From: Lachnospiraceae bacterium
GTDB lineage: Bacteria > Bacillota_A > Clostridia > Lachnospirales > Lachnospiraceae
Direction: 5' to 3'
DNA length: 16,588 nucleotides
Assembly: GCA_017614185.1 (NCBI GenBank)
Contig: JAGACI010000207.1
Coordinates: 1-16,588, forward strand
Part shown: positions 7,311 to 14,682 of the stretch, one piece after another
How the letters are laid out: each line of letters opens with the position of its first letter
Position numbering within the stretch: the first letter of the stretch is position 1
The notes under the pieces: model-generated
Database searches by the model: none
What the model was told of the DNA's origin: nothing
Seen by the model: the letters and a program-made list of their open reading frames with translations, nothing else
Made by a program: the position numbers and the translations under genes

Positions 7311-8294
7311 TTAGTTTGCGGTTTTGCGGAGTTTGTTGGCCGTATCGACGATGCGGTTGCAGATTATGTGGTCCGCATTAACTCCGTATTCTTCAACGCG
7401 CTCGATAGGAAGCAGTCCGCCGGCCATACAGCTGTGTCCGCCGCCGTTTCCGCCAAGTGCGGTAAGCGTGTCATGAAGTACGTCTCCTACGTCAACTTCG
7501 GAAGTCTCGGAACGTCCGGAGAATTTCCAGCCATTGTCACGCTTGGAGTAAACGACTGCGACACGAACCTCCTCAAGTGCAAGAAGGAAGTCTGAAATCA
7601 TTGCAATCAGTCCTTCGGGACATGAGAAAGGAATGTGAGCAATTCCGATGTCTCCGAAGACCTTGATTGTATTGATGGATGCGCTGAATGCCGTAAGGTC
7701 CATGAACTCCATGGTGTTTACGGAAACATTGGTCATGAGTTCATCATCGATAAGAGGATTTAGGTATCCGAACGCTTCGATGTCCTCTGCTTTTACTCCA
7801 CGGGTAAAGTTGTTGGTGTCCATTTTGATTCCGTAAAGGAGTGCGGTAGCAGTTACCGTGTCAGGAGTGATTCCGTATTCTTTAAAGTAGAGAGTAACCA
7901 TGGATGCGCAGGCGCCCATGATTCTTACATCTTTGAATTCATAATCGATTGGCTTGATTGTCGGGTGGTGATCCACGCAGGCAATTTCATCTCCTATGAA
8001 GTCGGTAACGTTGCCGGCTTCTTTTTGTGTGTCGACGAGAATGATTTTGCTCTCTTCACAAAGACCGGGAACTTCATCCTTTGAATAGATTTCAAGGTTA
8101 AAAACGGAAAGGATGCGCTTTGTGCTTAACTTATCTATTTTGCCGTCGTAGCAAAGAATTGTATCGACACCAAAGTGTTTGCAAAGTGTTTTTAGTCCAA
8201 GTGCGCTTCCCAAAGCGTCGGGATCAGGGAAATTGTGTGTCTGAACATAAAGGGTCTGGCCTTTATACTTGGAAATAAAATCTTTGAAACTCAT
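7311..8294 (-). CDS. DHH/DHHA1-family phosphoesterase (NrnA-like architecture)
   Basis: A 327-residue cytoplasmic metal-dependent phosphoesterase. Metal ligands visible are H20, D24 and D26 (HNFPDPDALGSA), D88 in LVDT, the DHH motif at 108-110 and D159 in KMDTNN. The C-terminal DHHA1 substrate-binding domain carries GGGH at 284-287. There is no transmembrane, PAS or GGDEF part, so it is not a GdpP-type c-di-AMP phosphodiesterase; the size and order fit NrnA-like enzymes that cut very short oligonucleotides (pApA, pGpG) or pAp. HNFPDPD differs from the HxxPDGDA common in NrnA itself, so the exact substrate is open. GGAGGG (complement of 8301-8306) supports the start. It is a single-gene unit divergent from the chemoreceptor. 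Confidence 0.88.
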   Translation of the reverse strand: MSFKDFISKYKGQTLYVQTHNFPDPDALGSALGLKTLCKHFGVDTILCYDGKIDKLSTKRILSVFNLEIYSKDEVPGLCEESKIILVDTQKEAGNVTDFIGDEIACVDHHPTIKPIDYEFKDVRIMGACASMVTLYFKEYGITPDTVTATALLYGIKMDTNNFTRGVKAEDIEAFGYLNPLIDDELMTNVSVNTMEFMDLTAFSASINTIKVFGDIGIAHIPFSCPEGLIAMISDFLLALEEVRVAVVYSKRDNGWKFSGRSETSEVDVGDVLHDTLTALGGNGGGHSCMAGGLLPIERVEEYGVNADHIICNRIVDTANKLRKTAN

Positions 8295-8323
8295 TTTTTG
8301 CCCTCCATATATGTGCCATATTT

Positions 8324-8337
8324 GGGTTAAATAACCC
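8324..8337. repeat. 14-bp near-palindrome in the DHH gene leader
   Basis: GGGTTA and TAACCC arms (6 bp each, two central bases) make a compact inverted repeat about 30 bases upstream of the DHH phosphoesterase start. It lies just downstream of that gene's predicted transcription start, and also inside the spacer of a weaker alternative minus-strand promoter (TTGAAA, complement of 8338-8343). It could be an operator or a small leader hairpin; position is the only support. Confidence 0.4.
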
Positions 8338-8365
8338 TTTCAATTTTAACATACACGGATAAAAA

Positions 8366-8393
8366 GTTATAGCCTGAAACAATATTTTGACAA
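8366..8393 (-). promoter_or_regulatory. Promoter of the DHH phosphoesterase gene
   Basis: Read on the minus strand, TTGTCA (complement of 8388-8393) and TATAAC (complement of 8366-8371) are 16 bases apart, each one base from consensus. The predicted start is near 8359, giving a leader of about 65 bases that contains the 8324-8337 palindrome. A weaker pair, TTGAAA and TATGGC 17 bases apart, lies nearer the gene and cannot be excluded. Confidence 0.55.
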
Positions 8394-8457
8394 AAGGCAT
8401 ATAATTTGCGAAAACAATATCTTTTTGATGAAAAATACAAAATTATCACACAAAATA

Positions 8458-8486
8458 TTGAATAATGGCACCTATGATGCTACAAT
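8458..8486 (+). promoter_or_regulatory. Sigma-A extended -10 promoter of the chemoreceptor gene
   Basis: TTGAAT at 8458-8463 and TACAAT at 8481-8486 are 17 bases apart, with TG one base before the -10. The predicted start is near 8493, giving a leader of about 50 bases. No sigma-28-type motility promoter was recognised upstream, so the receptor appears to be expressed from a housekeeping promoter. Confidence 0.68.
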
Positions 8487-8544
8487 AATAGGAACAACAA
8501 CACTTTAATGATTTGTTTCTTTTTTGTATTCGGAGGGTATGTAT

Positions 8545-10236
8545 ATGAAAATCAGAGGAAAGATATTGGCTTTGGCGGCTACACCGCTTGTAGTTCTTGG
8601 TGTAGTTCTTATTATCTTCTCGATTAATAAAATCAGCAGCATTTGTGCCGATGATACCGAGAAGGGTCTGCACGCAGCCTGCGTAGCACTTCGTGATACT
8701 TTGGATGTTCTAGATGGTGAATACTATCTTGACGGTGATATCCTTTATAAAGGTGATTTTGATATCACCAATTCCGAGTATCTTGCAGATAACGTAAAGA
8801 ACGGAACAACCTATGACATGACAATTTTCTATGGGGATACACGTTATATGACGTCTGTTGTGGGTACTGACGGAAAGAGAGCTCTTTATACCCAGGCGGG
8901 AGAGGGTGTCATCAATACCGTTTTAAAGGGCGGTAAAGAGTATTTCTCAGATAATGTCACTGTAGTAGGCCAGCCTTACTATGGATACTATATTCCTTTA
9001 TATGACGGCTCAGGGGCTGTAATCGGAATGGTTTTTGCCGGTGCACCTCAGGCAACGGTTAAAAGTGAGATTAACTCGGCAGTTCTTTTTATCATCGGTG
9101 TGATGGTTATAATCATGGCTATTGCAATGGCTATCCTCTTTGTTCTTACAGGAAGGATTGCAGGTGCAATCAAGACAGGTGCCGAGATTCTTGATGAGGT
9201 TTCAACCGGACAGCTTGCTGTTGAGGTTCCCGATTCAATCATAAACAGAACTGATGAAATCGGTGACATGGCCGGTTCCATCAAGTCTCTTAAAGAGAAA
9301 CTCAGCGATATTGTCGGAAACATCGTTAATATCAGCAAAGATGTGGCTTCTTCATCTACAGAGCTTAATGACAGAAGTGAGAATACCGCAAGACATATGG
9401 GACAGGTTGACAAAGCTGTTTCTGAGATTGCAGAGGGAGCTTACAATCAGGCGGAAGAAACACAGAAGTGTACCGAGAATGTTATTCGAATGGGTAACAT
9501 GATTGAGGATAATGCAGAAGATATCAGAGCCCTTAATGAGAATGCCAAGGCAATCAAAGAAAGAGGCGAAAAGGCTGTTACCGCTCTCAAAGAGCTGGAG
9601 ACAACCAACGACAGAACGAAGAGTTCCATCGATGTAATTTACGAACAGACCAACACAACCAATACTTCCGCACAGCAGATTAAGGAAGCTACGGCCCTTA
9701 TTACAAGCATAGCGGAAGAGACCAACCTTCTTTCACTCAATGCTTCAATCGAGGCGGCGAGAGCCGGAGAATCCGGAAGAGGTTTCGCAGTTGTTGCTTC
9801 CCAGATTTCCAAACTTGCCGAGCAGTCCAACGAGTCTGCACAGCAGATTGAACAGATTATCACTAACCTCCTTCGCGAGTCATCCAAGTCCGTTGAAACG
9901 ATGAACGAAGTAATGGAGACAATGAACGAGCAGAATACCCAGCTTAGCAACACATCTGCTGAGGTTATCAAGGTTATCGAGGAAGTCGACAACGCTATTA
10001 TCGCTATCGACAATGTAGCGAATAAGACCCGTGAAATCAATGATGCAAGAGGCATTGTTATCGATACGATTCAGAATCTTTCTGCTATTGCCGAGGAGAA
10101 TGCTTCAAGCTCAGAGGAGACCGCATCCAGTGCAAATGAGGTAAGCTCAATTGTTTCGGAGATTGCGGACAATGCGAAGAATCTTAAAGGAAATGCCGAC
10201 GATCTTGACAAGAACGTTGCTTTCTTCAAATTGTAA
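8545..10236 (+). CDS. Methyl-accepting chemotaxis protein with periplasmic/extracellular Cache-type sensor
   Basis: A 563-residue transmembrane chemoreceptor. A short basic N-terminus and TM1 (about 7-27) lead into an extracellular domain (about 30-175) with the [16 protein letters not shown] and [18 protein letters not shown] strands typical of single-Cache ligand sensors. TM2 is about 179-203, HAMP about 204-260, then the coiled-coil signalling domain. The highly conserved hairpin tip that contacts CheA/CheW lies about 391-420 ([19 protein letters not shown] and following). The protein ends in FKL, with no CheR/CheB tethering pentapeptide visible. I choose ATG 8545 over ATG 8539 or TTG 8524 because GGAGGG at 8532-8537 is 7 bases from 8545 but only one from 8539. 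The ligand cannot be read from the sequence. Single-gene unit. Confidence 0.95.
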   Translation: MKIRGKILALAATPLVVLGVVLIIFSINKISSICADDTEKGLHAACVALRDTLDVLDGEYYLDGDILYKGDFDITNSEYLADNVKNGTTYDMTIFYGDTRYMTSVVGTDGKRALYTQAGEGVINTVLKGGKEYFSDNVTVVGQPYYGYYIPLYDGSGAVIGMVFAGAPQATVKSEINSAVLFIIGVMVIIMAIAMAILFVLTGRIAGAIKTGAEILDEVSTGQLAVEVPDSIINRTDEIGDMAGSIKSLKEKLSDIVGNIVNISKDVASSSTELNDRSENTARHMGQVDKAVSEIAEGAYNQAEETQKCTENVIRMGNMIEDNAEDIRALNENAKAIKERGEKAVTALKELETTNDRTKSSIDVIYEQTNTTNTSAQQIKEATALITSIAEETNLLSLNASIEAARAGESGRGFAVVASQISKLAEQSNESAQQIEQIITNLLRESSKSVETMNEVMETMNEQNTQLSNTSAEVIKVIEEVDNAIIAIDNVANKTREINDARGIVIDTIQNLSAIAEENASSSEETASSANEVSSIVSEIADNAKNLKGNADDLDKNVAFFKL

Positions 10237-10259
10237 TACACACCCTCCTTTTTTAAGTG

Positions 10260-10296
10260 CCCTCCGGTCGTTAATTGGCCGGAGGGTATTTGCTTT
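10260..10296 (+). terminator. Terminator of the chemoreceptor gene
   Basis: A 10-bp stem with one G-U pair (CCCTCCGGTC at 10260-10269 with GGCCGGAGGG at 10277-10286, 7-base loop) is followed by TATTTGCTTT. The stem is strong and GC-rich, while the T tract is interrupted. It separates the receptor gene from the trk promoter. Confidence 0.7.
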
Positions 10297-10312
10297 GTAA
10301 GGACCTGTCTTT

Positions 10313-10341
10313 TTGACAAAATGTGCCTCTTGGAGTATATT
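10313..10341 (+). promoter_or_regulatory. Sigma-A promoter of the trkA-trkH operon
   Basis: A consensus TTGACA at 10313-10318 and TATATT at 10336-10341 are 17 bases apart. The predicted start is near 10348, so the leader is short (about 27 bases) and leaves no room for a riboswitch. Confidence 0.75.
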
Positions 10342-10374
10342 TGAGGGGTATAAAAAAGAGCGCGAGGTGTATAT

Positions 10375-11730
10375 ATGCGTATAGTTATAGTGGGCTGCGG
10401 AAACGTTGGTGCAACGCTTACAGAGCAGCTTACCGGAGAGGGACACAACGTCACCGTTATCGATGAGAAACAAAGCGTTGTGAACCAGATTACCAATAAT
10501 TCAGATGTTTTAGGTGTGGTTGGCAACGGAGCAAGCTTCGAAGTACAAAGCGAAGCAGGAGTAAAAGATGCCGACCTTCTTATTGCGGTTACAGGCAAAG
10601 ATGAGCTTAATCTTCTTTGCTGCCTTATTGCGAAGAAATCCGCGAACTGCCACACAATTGCCAGGGTATCAAACCCTGTATACAGCAGAGAACTTAACTT
10701 TATCAAAGATGAGCTTGGCCTTTCCATGGTTATCAATCCCCAGTTTGCGGCAGCACAGGAGATTGCAAGACTTCTCAAATTCCCTTTTGCCGATTCGATT
10801 GATACATTTACAAAGGGCAAAGTCGAGCTTATCAAGTTTGAAATAGACCCTTCATCGGAGCTTTGTGATATTCGCCTTAGAGAGATAACAACAAAGCTTC
10901 ATGCAGAAGGCCTTATCAGTGTCGTTGAAAGAGGAGACGATGTCTTTATCCCCGACGGTAATTTCCTTATTAAAGCCGGAGACAGAGTAACCGTAGCCGG
11001 AACCACCAACAAGAACCTGGCATTTTTCAAAAAGATAAAGATGCCCACAGCAAAGGCCAAGACAGCTATGATTGTCGGTGGCGGACAGACGGCTTTCTAC
11101 CTTGCAACACAGCTTCTTGAGATGGGTGTTAAGGTTACAATTCTTGAAAGAGATCACGCCACATGTGAAGAGCTTAGCGAGAAGCTTCCCGGAGCTGTTA
11201 TCATTGAAGCCGACGGAACTGACAAGGGCGTTTTGCTTGAAGAGGGACTTGCAGGAACCGAGGCATTTATAGCGCTTACAAACCTTGATGAAGAAAACAT
11301 CATGCTTTCAATGTATGCGAAGAGCTTAAGCAAAGCAAAGCTTATCGCAAAGGTTCACAGGGTTTCATATGATGAAATTATCGATGACCTTAATATCGGA
11401 AGTATTATTTATCCCAAATATATCACTGCGGCTTCAATCGTAAGATACGTAAGAGCAATGCATAACTCGATGGGCAGTAACATTGAGACACTGTATCGCA
11501 TGAACGACAGCAAGGTTGAGGCTTTGGAGTTTCTTATCAGTGCTGACTGCCCTTTGGTAGGAAAGCCCTTAAGTGAGATCGCTCTTAAAGACAACGTGCT
11601 TATCTGCAGTATCAACCACAAGGGAAATATTACAATCCCTCAAGGTTCAAGTGTTATCCAGGTTGGAGATACTGTTGTACTTGTAACAACTTCCACCGGA
11701 TTCAAAGACATTTGCGATATTATTAAATAA
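10375..11730 (+). CDS. trkA: Trk potassium uptake regulatory subunit TrkA
   Basis: A 451-residue cytoplasmic nucleotide-binding subunit that gates the TrkH channel. It is a tandem protein: RCK_N (about 1-130) with the dinucleotide motif VGCGNVG at 6-12 and an acidic residue in VIDEK; RCK_C (about 140-222); a second RCK_N (about 230-350) with VGGGQ at 234-238; and a second RCK_C (about 370-451). The length is right for the double-RCK TrkA type. Binding of NAD(H) or ATP is expected from the family; the RCK_C domains of some Firmicute relatives bind c-di-AMP, which would switch uptake off. GAGGTG at 10364-10369 sits 5 bases before the ATG. First gene of the operon, 21 bases before trkH. Confidence 0.95.
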   Translation: MRIVIVGCGNVGATLTEQLTGEGHNVTVIDEKQSVVNQITNNSDVLGVVGNGASFEVQSEAGVKDADLLIAVTGKDELNLLCCLIAKKSANCHTIARVSNPVYSRELNFIKDELGLSMVINPQFAAAQEIARLLKFPFADSIDTFTKGKVELIKFEIDPSSELCDIRLREITTKLHAEGLISVVERGDDVFIPDGNFLIKAGDRVTVAGTTNKNLAFFKKIKMPTAKAKTAMIVGGGQTAFYLATQLLEMGVKVTILERDHATCEELSEKLPGAVIIEADGTDKGVLLEEGLAGTEAFIALTNLDEENIMLSMYAKSLSKAKLIAKVHRVSYDEIIDDLNIGSIIYPKYITAASIVRYVRAMHNSMGSNIETLYRMNDSKVEALEFLISADCPLVGKPLSEIALKDNVLICSINHKGNITIPQGSSVIQVGDTVVLVTTSTGFKDICDIIK

Positions 11731-11751
11731 TCCTAAAGACAGGATGATGTT

Positions 11752-13188
11752 ATGAACTATTCGATAATCAGATATATCTTAAGCAGCGTTCTGGAGTTTG
11801 AGGGCTTTTTCCTCATGCTTCCGTGTATCGTTGCGTGCATTTATAAAGAAAGAGAAGGAATTCCCTTTGCAATCGTAATGGGACTTTGCCTTCTTATCGG
11901 TGAAATCGGGCGTCGCATTAAGCCAAAGAGCAAGGTCTTCTATGCAAAGGAAGGCTTTGTTACCGTATCCTTAAGCTGGATACTTCTTGGCCTTGTAGGC
12001 GCTGTTCCTTTTGTTATCAATAATGAAATCCCCAACTACCTTGATGCGGTTTTTGAAGTAGTATCCGGTCTTACAACGACCGGAGCAAGTATCTCGAATG
12101 ATATGGCGGTATTCTCAAGATGCGGACAGTTCTGGAGAATTTTTACCCACTGGATCGGAGGAATGGGAGTTCTTGTTTTGATTCTTGCAATTCTGCCCCT
12201 CTCAGGAAGCTACAACATGCATATCATGAGAGCGGAAAGCCCGGGACCTTCAGTCGGAAAGCTTGTTCCAAAGGTAAGAAGCACCGCAGCAATTCTCTAT
12301 GGAATTTACCTTGTAATCACGTGTATGGAAGTGCTTGCGCTTCTCATTGCAGGCATGCCTTTCTATGATGCGCTGTTGCTTTCGTTTTCAACAGCCGGCA
12401 CAGGTGGATTCGGACTTTTAAACGACAGCCTTGCAAGCTATCCTTATGCGGTTCAGACGATTATCACCATATTCATGATTTTGTTCGGTGTTAATTTCTC
12501 GGCATATTTTGTCATCTTAAGAAGGAACTTTAAGGACTTCTTTAAGAATGAGGAGGTAAGATGGTATTTCATTATCATCTTTGTTTCCGCTATTCTTATA
12601 ACCTGGAATATCAGGGGCACATTCGGAAGTTTACGAAATGACTTCCACCAGTCTATTCTTCAGGTTGCGACGATTATTACCACAACCGGATTCTCATCGG
12701 CTGACTTTAATATCTGGCCCGAGTTTTCAAAGACAATTCTGTTCCTTTTGATGTTGATTGGTGCCTGCGCGGGTTCGACCGGCGGCGGATTCAAGGTAAG
12801 CAGAGTTATTGTCATGGTTAAGAGTATCAAGAATGAGCTCGAGACCGCCATGCACCCCAGAAGTGTTAAAAAGATTCATATGGACGGAAAGGCAGTACCC
12901 GATAACGTTGTACGCTCAATCAGGGTCTACCTTATCATATATGTAATGCTGTATCTGACGTCTTTTCTTATTGTCAGCCTCGACGGCTATGACTTTACAA
13001 CGAACTTTACGGCAGTAGCGGCATGCCTTAACAACATAGGTCCCGGTTTATCCCTTGTGGGACCTACCGGCAACTATGCATTTTTCTCAGGACTCTCCAA
13101 GGTTGTACTTATCTTTAACATGCTTGCGGGAAGACTTGAATTATTACCTGTTTTTATGCTTTTCCATGCTAAAACCTGGAGAGAATAA
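11752..13188 (+). CDS. trkH: Trk/Ktr-type potassium uptake transmembrane subunit TrkH
   Basis: A 478-residue integral membrane K+ channel-like subunit. The four pore loops with selectivity glycines are visible: TTTGAS at 108-113, TAGTGGFG at 214-221, TTTGFS at 310-315 and NNIGPG at 427-432. Between them lie paired hydrophobic helices, and a SGSYNMHIMRAESPGPS cytoplasmic loop typical of TrkH. AGGA at 11741-11744 gives normal spacing. It forms the translocating half of the system with TrkA directly upstream; the downstream DUF2974 gene starts 13 bases after its stop. Confidence 0.95.
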   Translation: MNYSIIRYILSSVLEFEGFFLMLPCIVACIYKEREGIPFAIVMGLCLLIGEIGRRIKPKSKVFYAKEGFVTVSLSWILLGLVGAVPFVINNEIPNYLDAVFEVVSGLTTTGASISNDMAVFSRCGQFWRIFTHWIGGMGVLVLILAILPLSGSYNMHIMRAESPGPSVGKLVPKVRSTAAILYGIYLVITCMEVLALLIAGMPFYDALLLSFSTAGTGGFGLLNDSLASYPYAVQTIITIFMILFGVNFSAYFVILRRNFKDFFKNEEVRWYFIIIFVSAILITWNIRGTFGSLRNDFHQSILQVATIITTTGFSSADFNIWPEFSKTILFLLMLIGACAGSTGGGFKVSRVIVMVKSIKNELETAMHPRSVKKIHMDGKAVPDNVVRSIRVYLIIYVMLYLTSFLIVSLDGYDFTTNFTAVAACLNNIGPGLSLVGPTGNYAFFSGLSKVVLIFNMLAGRLELLPVFMLFHAKTWRE

Positions 13189-13201
13189 CAGGAGGTAAAA
13201 T

Positions 13202-14374
13202 ATGTACGAGACAATAATCAATTATTGTAAAAAACACGGCAACAAGGACTTTGATGAGCTCCCTTTTAATGAGGTTGACAGTCTGGTCCTTTGCCAGTTG
13301 TCGTACATGAAAATAGACAATATAGTCCCATCTTTGGATGAGCCCGAAAGGTATGTTTATCTTTCGGATATCTATGCCCACCAGGACTATGACAAACTCT
13401 TTATTGATACCCGTTTTGCTGACAACAACAGAGCTCTTTTCGAGGCGATGATGTCCGGAAAGAGATTTAATACCATGCGAATCGCCTTCCACGTTGATTT
13501 GATTGTAGAGACTACCGAGACCCAGTTTTCGGCTGTTACATATAAGCTTTCAAACGGGGATTATTACGTGTGCTACCGTGGAACCGACGAGACATTTGTC
13601 GGCTGGAAAGAAGACTTTAATATGGCTTTTTCTATGGTTGTGCCATGCCAGGCTTCGGCAAAAGAGTATCTTAGACTTGTTACTGAAAAGATTAAAGGAA
13701 ACTTTTATATCGGCGGTCACTCCAAGGGCGGTAATCTTGCGGTATATGCGGCTGTAACCTCGCCAATGGAGCTTCGTGACAGAATTATTCATGTTTTTGA
13801 CCATGACGGCCCGGGATTCAGAGAAGACCTTCTTGCCACATTTGACGGTGAGGGTATTTATGAGAAACTGTCAAAGACCATGCCCCATGATGCGATAGTC
13901 GGAATGCTTTTTCAAAATCCCCTGACAGAATATGAGGTTGTTGAGAGCAGAGGCATTAATATACAGCAGCACGACCCCTATAACTGGAGAGTAAAGGGAA
14001 CTAAGTTTTGCAAGGTTAAAGATATATTTAAAACAAGACAGTTTAAGGACGGTACGGTTAACCGCTGGATTCTTTCCATGGATGATGAGCAACGACATGA
14101 CTTCGTTGAGGCCCTTTATTCAATAGTGGAAGGGGCACAGGCAAAGACCTTATTGGAATTTGGCGCCAATCTCGGAAAGAGCCTTGAGGGATGTTTTAAC
14201 GCCTATAAGAACATGGATGAGAAAACCAAGGATGTGCTTAAGGAAACAGCGAACATCATGATTGAAGCACTGAAAAATGAGTTTATGGAAAGCTTCAATG
14301 AGATTAAAGAGAATATAATAGAGAGTACCGAAAACTTAAAACAGGAAATCAAAAACAAACAGCTGCCTTCGTAA
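13202..14374 (+). CDS. DUF2974 / Mbeg1-like alpha/beta-hydrolase-fold protein
   Basis: A 390-residue protein of the DUF2974 (Mbeg1-like) group, related in fold to class 3 lipases. The nucleophile elbow GGHSKGGNLA places Ser at 174; FDHDGPGF provides Asp 200 or 202 and QQHDPYNW provides His 257 as candidates for the rest of a triad. YKLSNGDYYVCYRGTDETFVGWKEDF upstream matches the usual oxyanion-side strand in composition (here only described as about residues 117-142). Residues about 340-388 are a charged, helical, coiled-coil-like tail. No signal peptide or membrane segment is apparent, so it is probably cytoplasmic. The substrate is unknown. A very good GGAGG at 13191-13195 and a 13-base gap after trkH show co-transcription with trkAH. 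Its last codons and stop lie inside the minus-strand tRNA terminator. Confidence 0.87.
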   Translation: MYETIINYCKKHGNKDFDELPFNEVDSLVLCQLSYMKIDNIVPSLDEPERYVYLSDIYAHQDYDKLFIDTRFADNNRALFEAMMSGKRFNTMRIAFHVDLIVETTETQFSAVTYKLSNGDYYVCYRGTDETFVGWKEDFNMAFSMVVPCQASAKEYLRLVTEKIKGNFYIGGHSKGGNLAVYAAVTSPMELRDRIIHVFDHDGPGFREDLLATFDGEGIYEKLSKTMPHDAIVGMLFQNPLTEYEVVESRGINIQQHDPYNWRVKGTKFCKVKDIFKTRQFKDGTVNRWILSMDDEQRHDFVEALYSIVEGAQAKTLLEFGANLGKSLEGCFNAYKNMDEKTKDVLKETANIMIEALKNEFMESFNEIKENIIESTENLKQEIKNKQLPS

Positions 14375-14388
14375 TGAAGACAGCTGTT
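14351..14388 (-). terminator. Terminator of the leucine tRNA unit, overlapping the DUF2974 gene end
   Basis: On the minus strand, AACAGCTG (complement of 14381-14388), a U-G pair, CTTC, a 5-base loop, GAAG and CAGCTGTT form a 13-bp stem, followed by TTTGTTTTTG in which the first two T belong to the stem. On the + strand the wobble pair becomes a C/A mismatch and no T tract follows, so it should act only in the tRNA direction. The + strand stop codon of the DUF2974 gene (14372-14374) falls in the loop. Confidence 0.8.
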
Positions 14389-14394
14389 AATTCA

Positions 14395-14478
14395 TGCAGG
14401 AAAAGGGACTTGAACCCTCAAGACATTGCTGTCACACGGACCTGAACCGTGCGCGTCTGCCAATTCCGCCATTCCTGC
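14395..14478 (-). tRNA. tRNA-Leu (anticodon CAG)
   Basis: An 84-base class II tRNA on the minus strand. The acceptor arms GCAGGAA and TTCCTGC pair fully, with discriminator A as in bacterial leucine tRNAs. The anticodon arm CACGG-TTCAGGT-CCGTG gives CAG, reading CUG. A long variable arm and a T arm with TTCAAGT are present. The 3' CCA is not encoded and must be added by nucleotidyltransferase. Second gene of a two-tRNA transcript. Confidence 0.95.
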
Positions 14479-14498
14479 GAAAAACCCTATATACAATT

Positions 14499-14523
14499 TT
14501 GACCAACCCAAAGGGTTGGTCAA
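14499..14523. repeat. Perfect 11-bp hairpin between the two tRNA genes
   Basis: TTGACCAACCC at 14499-14509 and GGGTTGGTCAA at 14513-14523 pair perfectly around a 3-base loop. It begins one base after the 3' end of tRNA-Leu(AAG) in the direction of transcription. No T tract follows on either strand, so it is not an ordinary terminator; a processing or stabilising spacer hairpin is the simplest reading. Confidence 0.7.
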
Positions 14524-14524
14524 G

Positions 14525-14609
14525 TGCGCGAGACGGGACTTGAACCCGTACGATTTCAATAATCACTAGATCCTTAGTCTAGCTCGTCTGCCAATTCCGA
14601 CACTCGCGC
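14525..14609 (-). tRNA. tRNA-Leu (anticodon AAG)
   Basis: An 85-base class II tRNA on the minus strand. Acceptor arms GCGCGAG and CTCGCGC pair fully, with discriminator A. The anticodon arm CTAGA-CTAAGGA-TCTAG gives AAG with T33, reading CUU. The variable arm contains the GATT/AATC stem; the T arm has TTCAAGT. CCA is not encoded. Adenosine at position 34 is uncommon outside tRNA-Arg(ACG) in bacteria and would probably need deamination to inosine. First gene of the unit, about 15 bases after the predicted transcription start. Confidence 0.93.
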
Positions 14610-14630
14610 GTAACGCATCGCGCAAAAAAT

Positions 14631-14659
14631 ATACTACCAAAAAGAGAGGGTGGTGTCAA
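14631..14659 (-). promoter_or_regulatory. Promoter of the leucine tRNA unit
   Basis: On the minus strand a consensus TTGACA (complement of 14654-14659) and TAGTAT (complement of 14631-14636) are 17 bases apart. The predicted start near 14624 precedes the mature tRNA-Leu(AAG) 5' end by about 15 bases. The boxes are close to consensus, as expected for a stable RNA promoter. Confidence 0.78.
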
Positions 14660-14681
14660 CACTTTTTTTGAGTGTTTTTTT
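14658..14681 (+). terminator. Possible weak + strand terminator overlapping the tRNA promoter
   Basis: AACACT at 14658-14663 and AGTGTT at 14671-14676 form a 6-bp stem with a T-rich 7-base loop, followed by TTTTT (14677-14681). The stem is short and the loop U-rich, so its strength is doubtful. It could stop read-through from the trk operon before the ECF operon. Confidence 0.35.
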
Positions 14682-14682
14682 A

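Noticed and set aside
8387..8405. TTGACA and TATAAT, both perfect consensus boxes, on the + strand upstream of the chemoreceptor
   Set aside because: They are only 7 bases apart, far from the 16-18 needed, and no suitable partner box was found for either on the + strand. TTGAAT-17-TACAAT at 8458-8486 is a better promoter. The DNA of the first box also serves a plausible minus-strand promoter.
8524..8544. Upstream TTG (8524) and ATG (8539) starts for the chemoreceptor
   Set aside because: Both overlap or abut the GGAGGG ribosome site at 8532-8537; only ATG 8545 has proper spacing.
10071..10835. A 254-codon open frame on the minus strand across the end of the chemoreceptor gene and the start of trkA
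   Set aside because: It runs antisense to two clearly conserved genes, crosses a terminator and a promoter, has low-complexity Ser/Leu-rich composition and no convincing ribosome site. It is a shadow frame.
14479..14524. A separate promoter for tRNA-Leu(CAG) in the spacer (TATATA at the complement of about 14488-14493)
   Set aside because: No -35 box at 16-18 bases could be found; TTGACC in the hairpin is 24 bases away. The pair is more simply one transcript from the promoter at 14631-14659.
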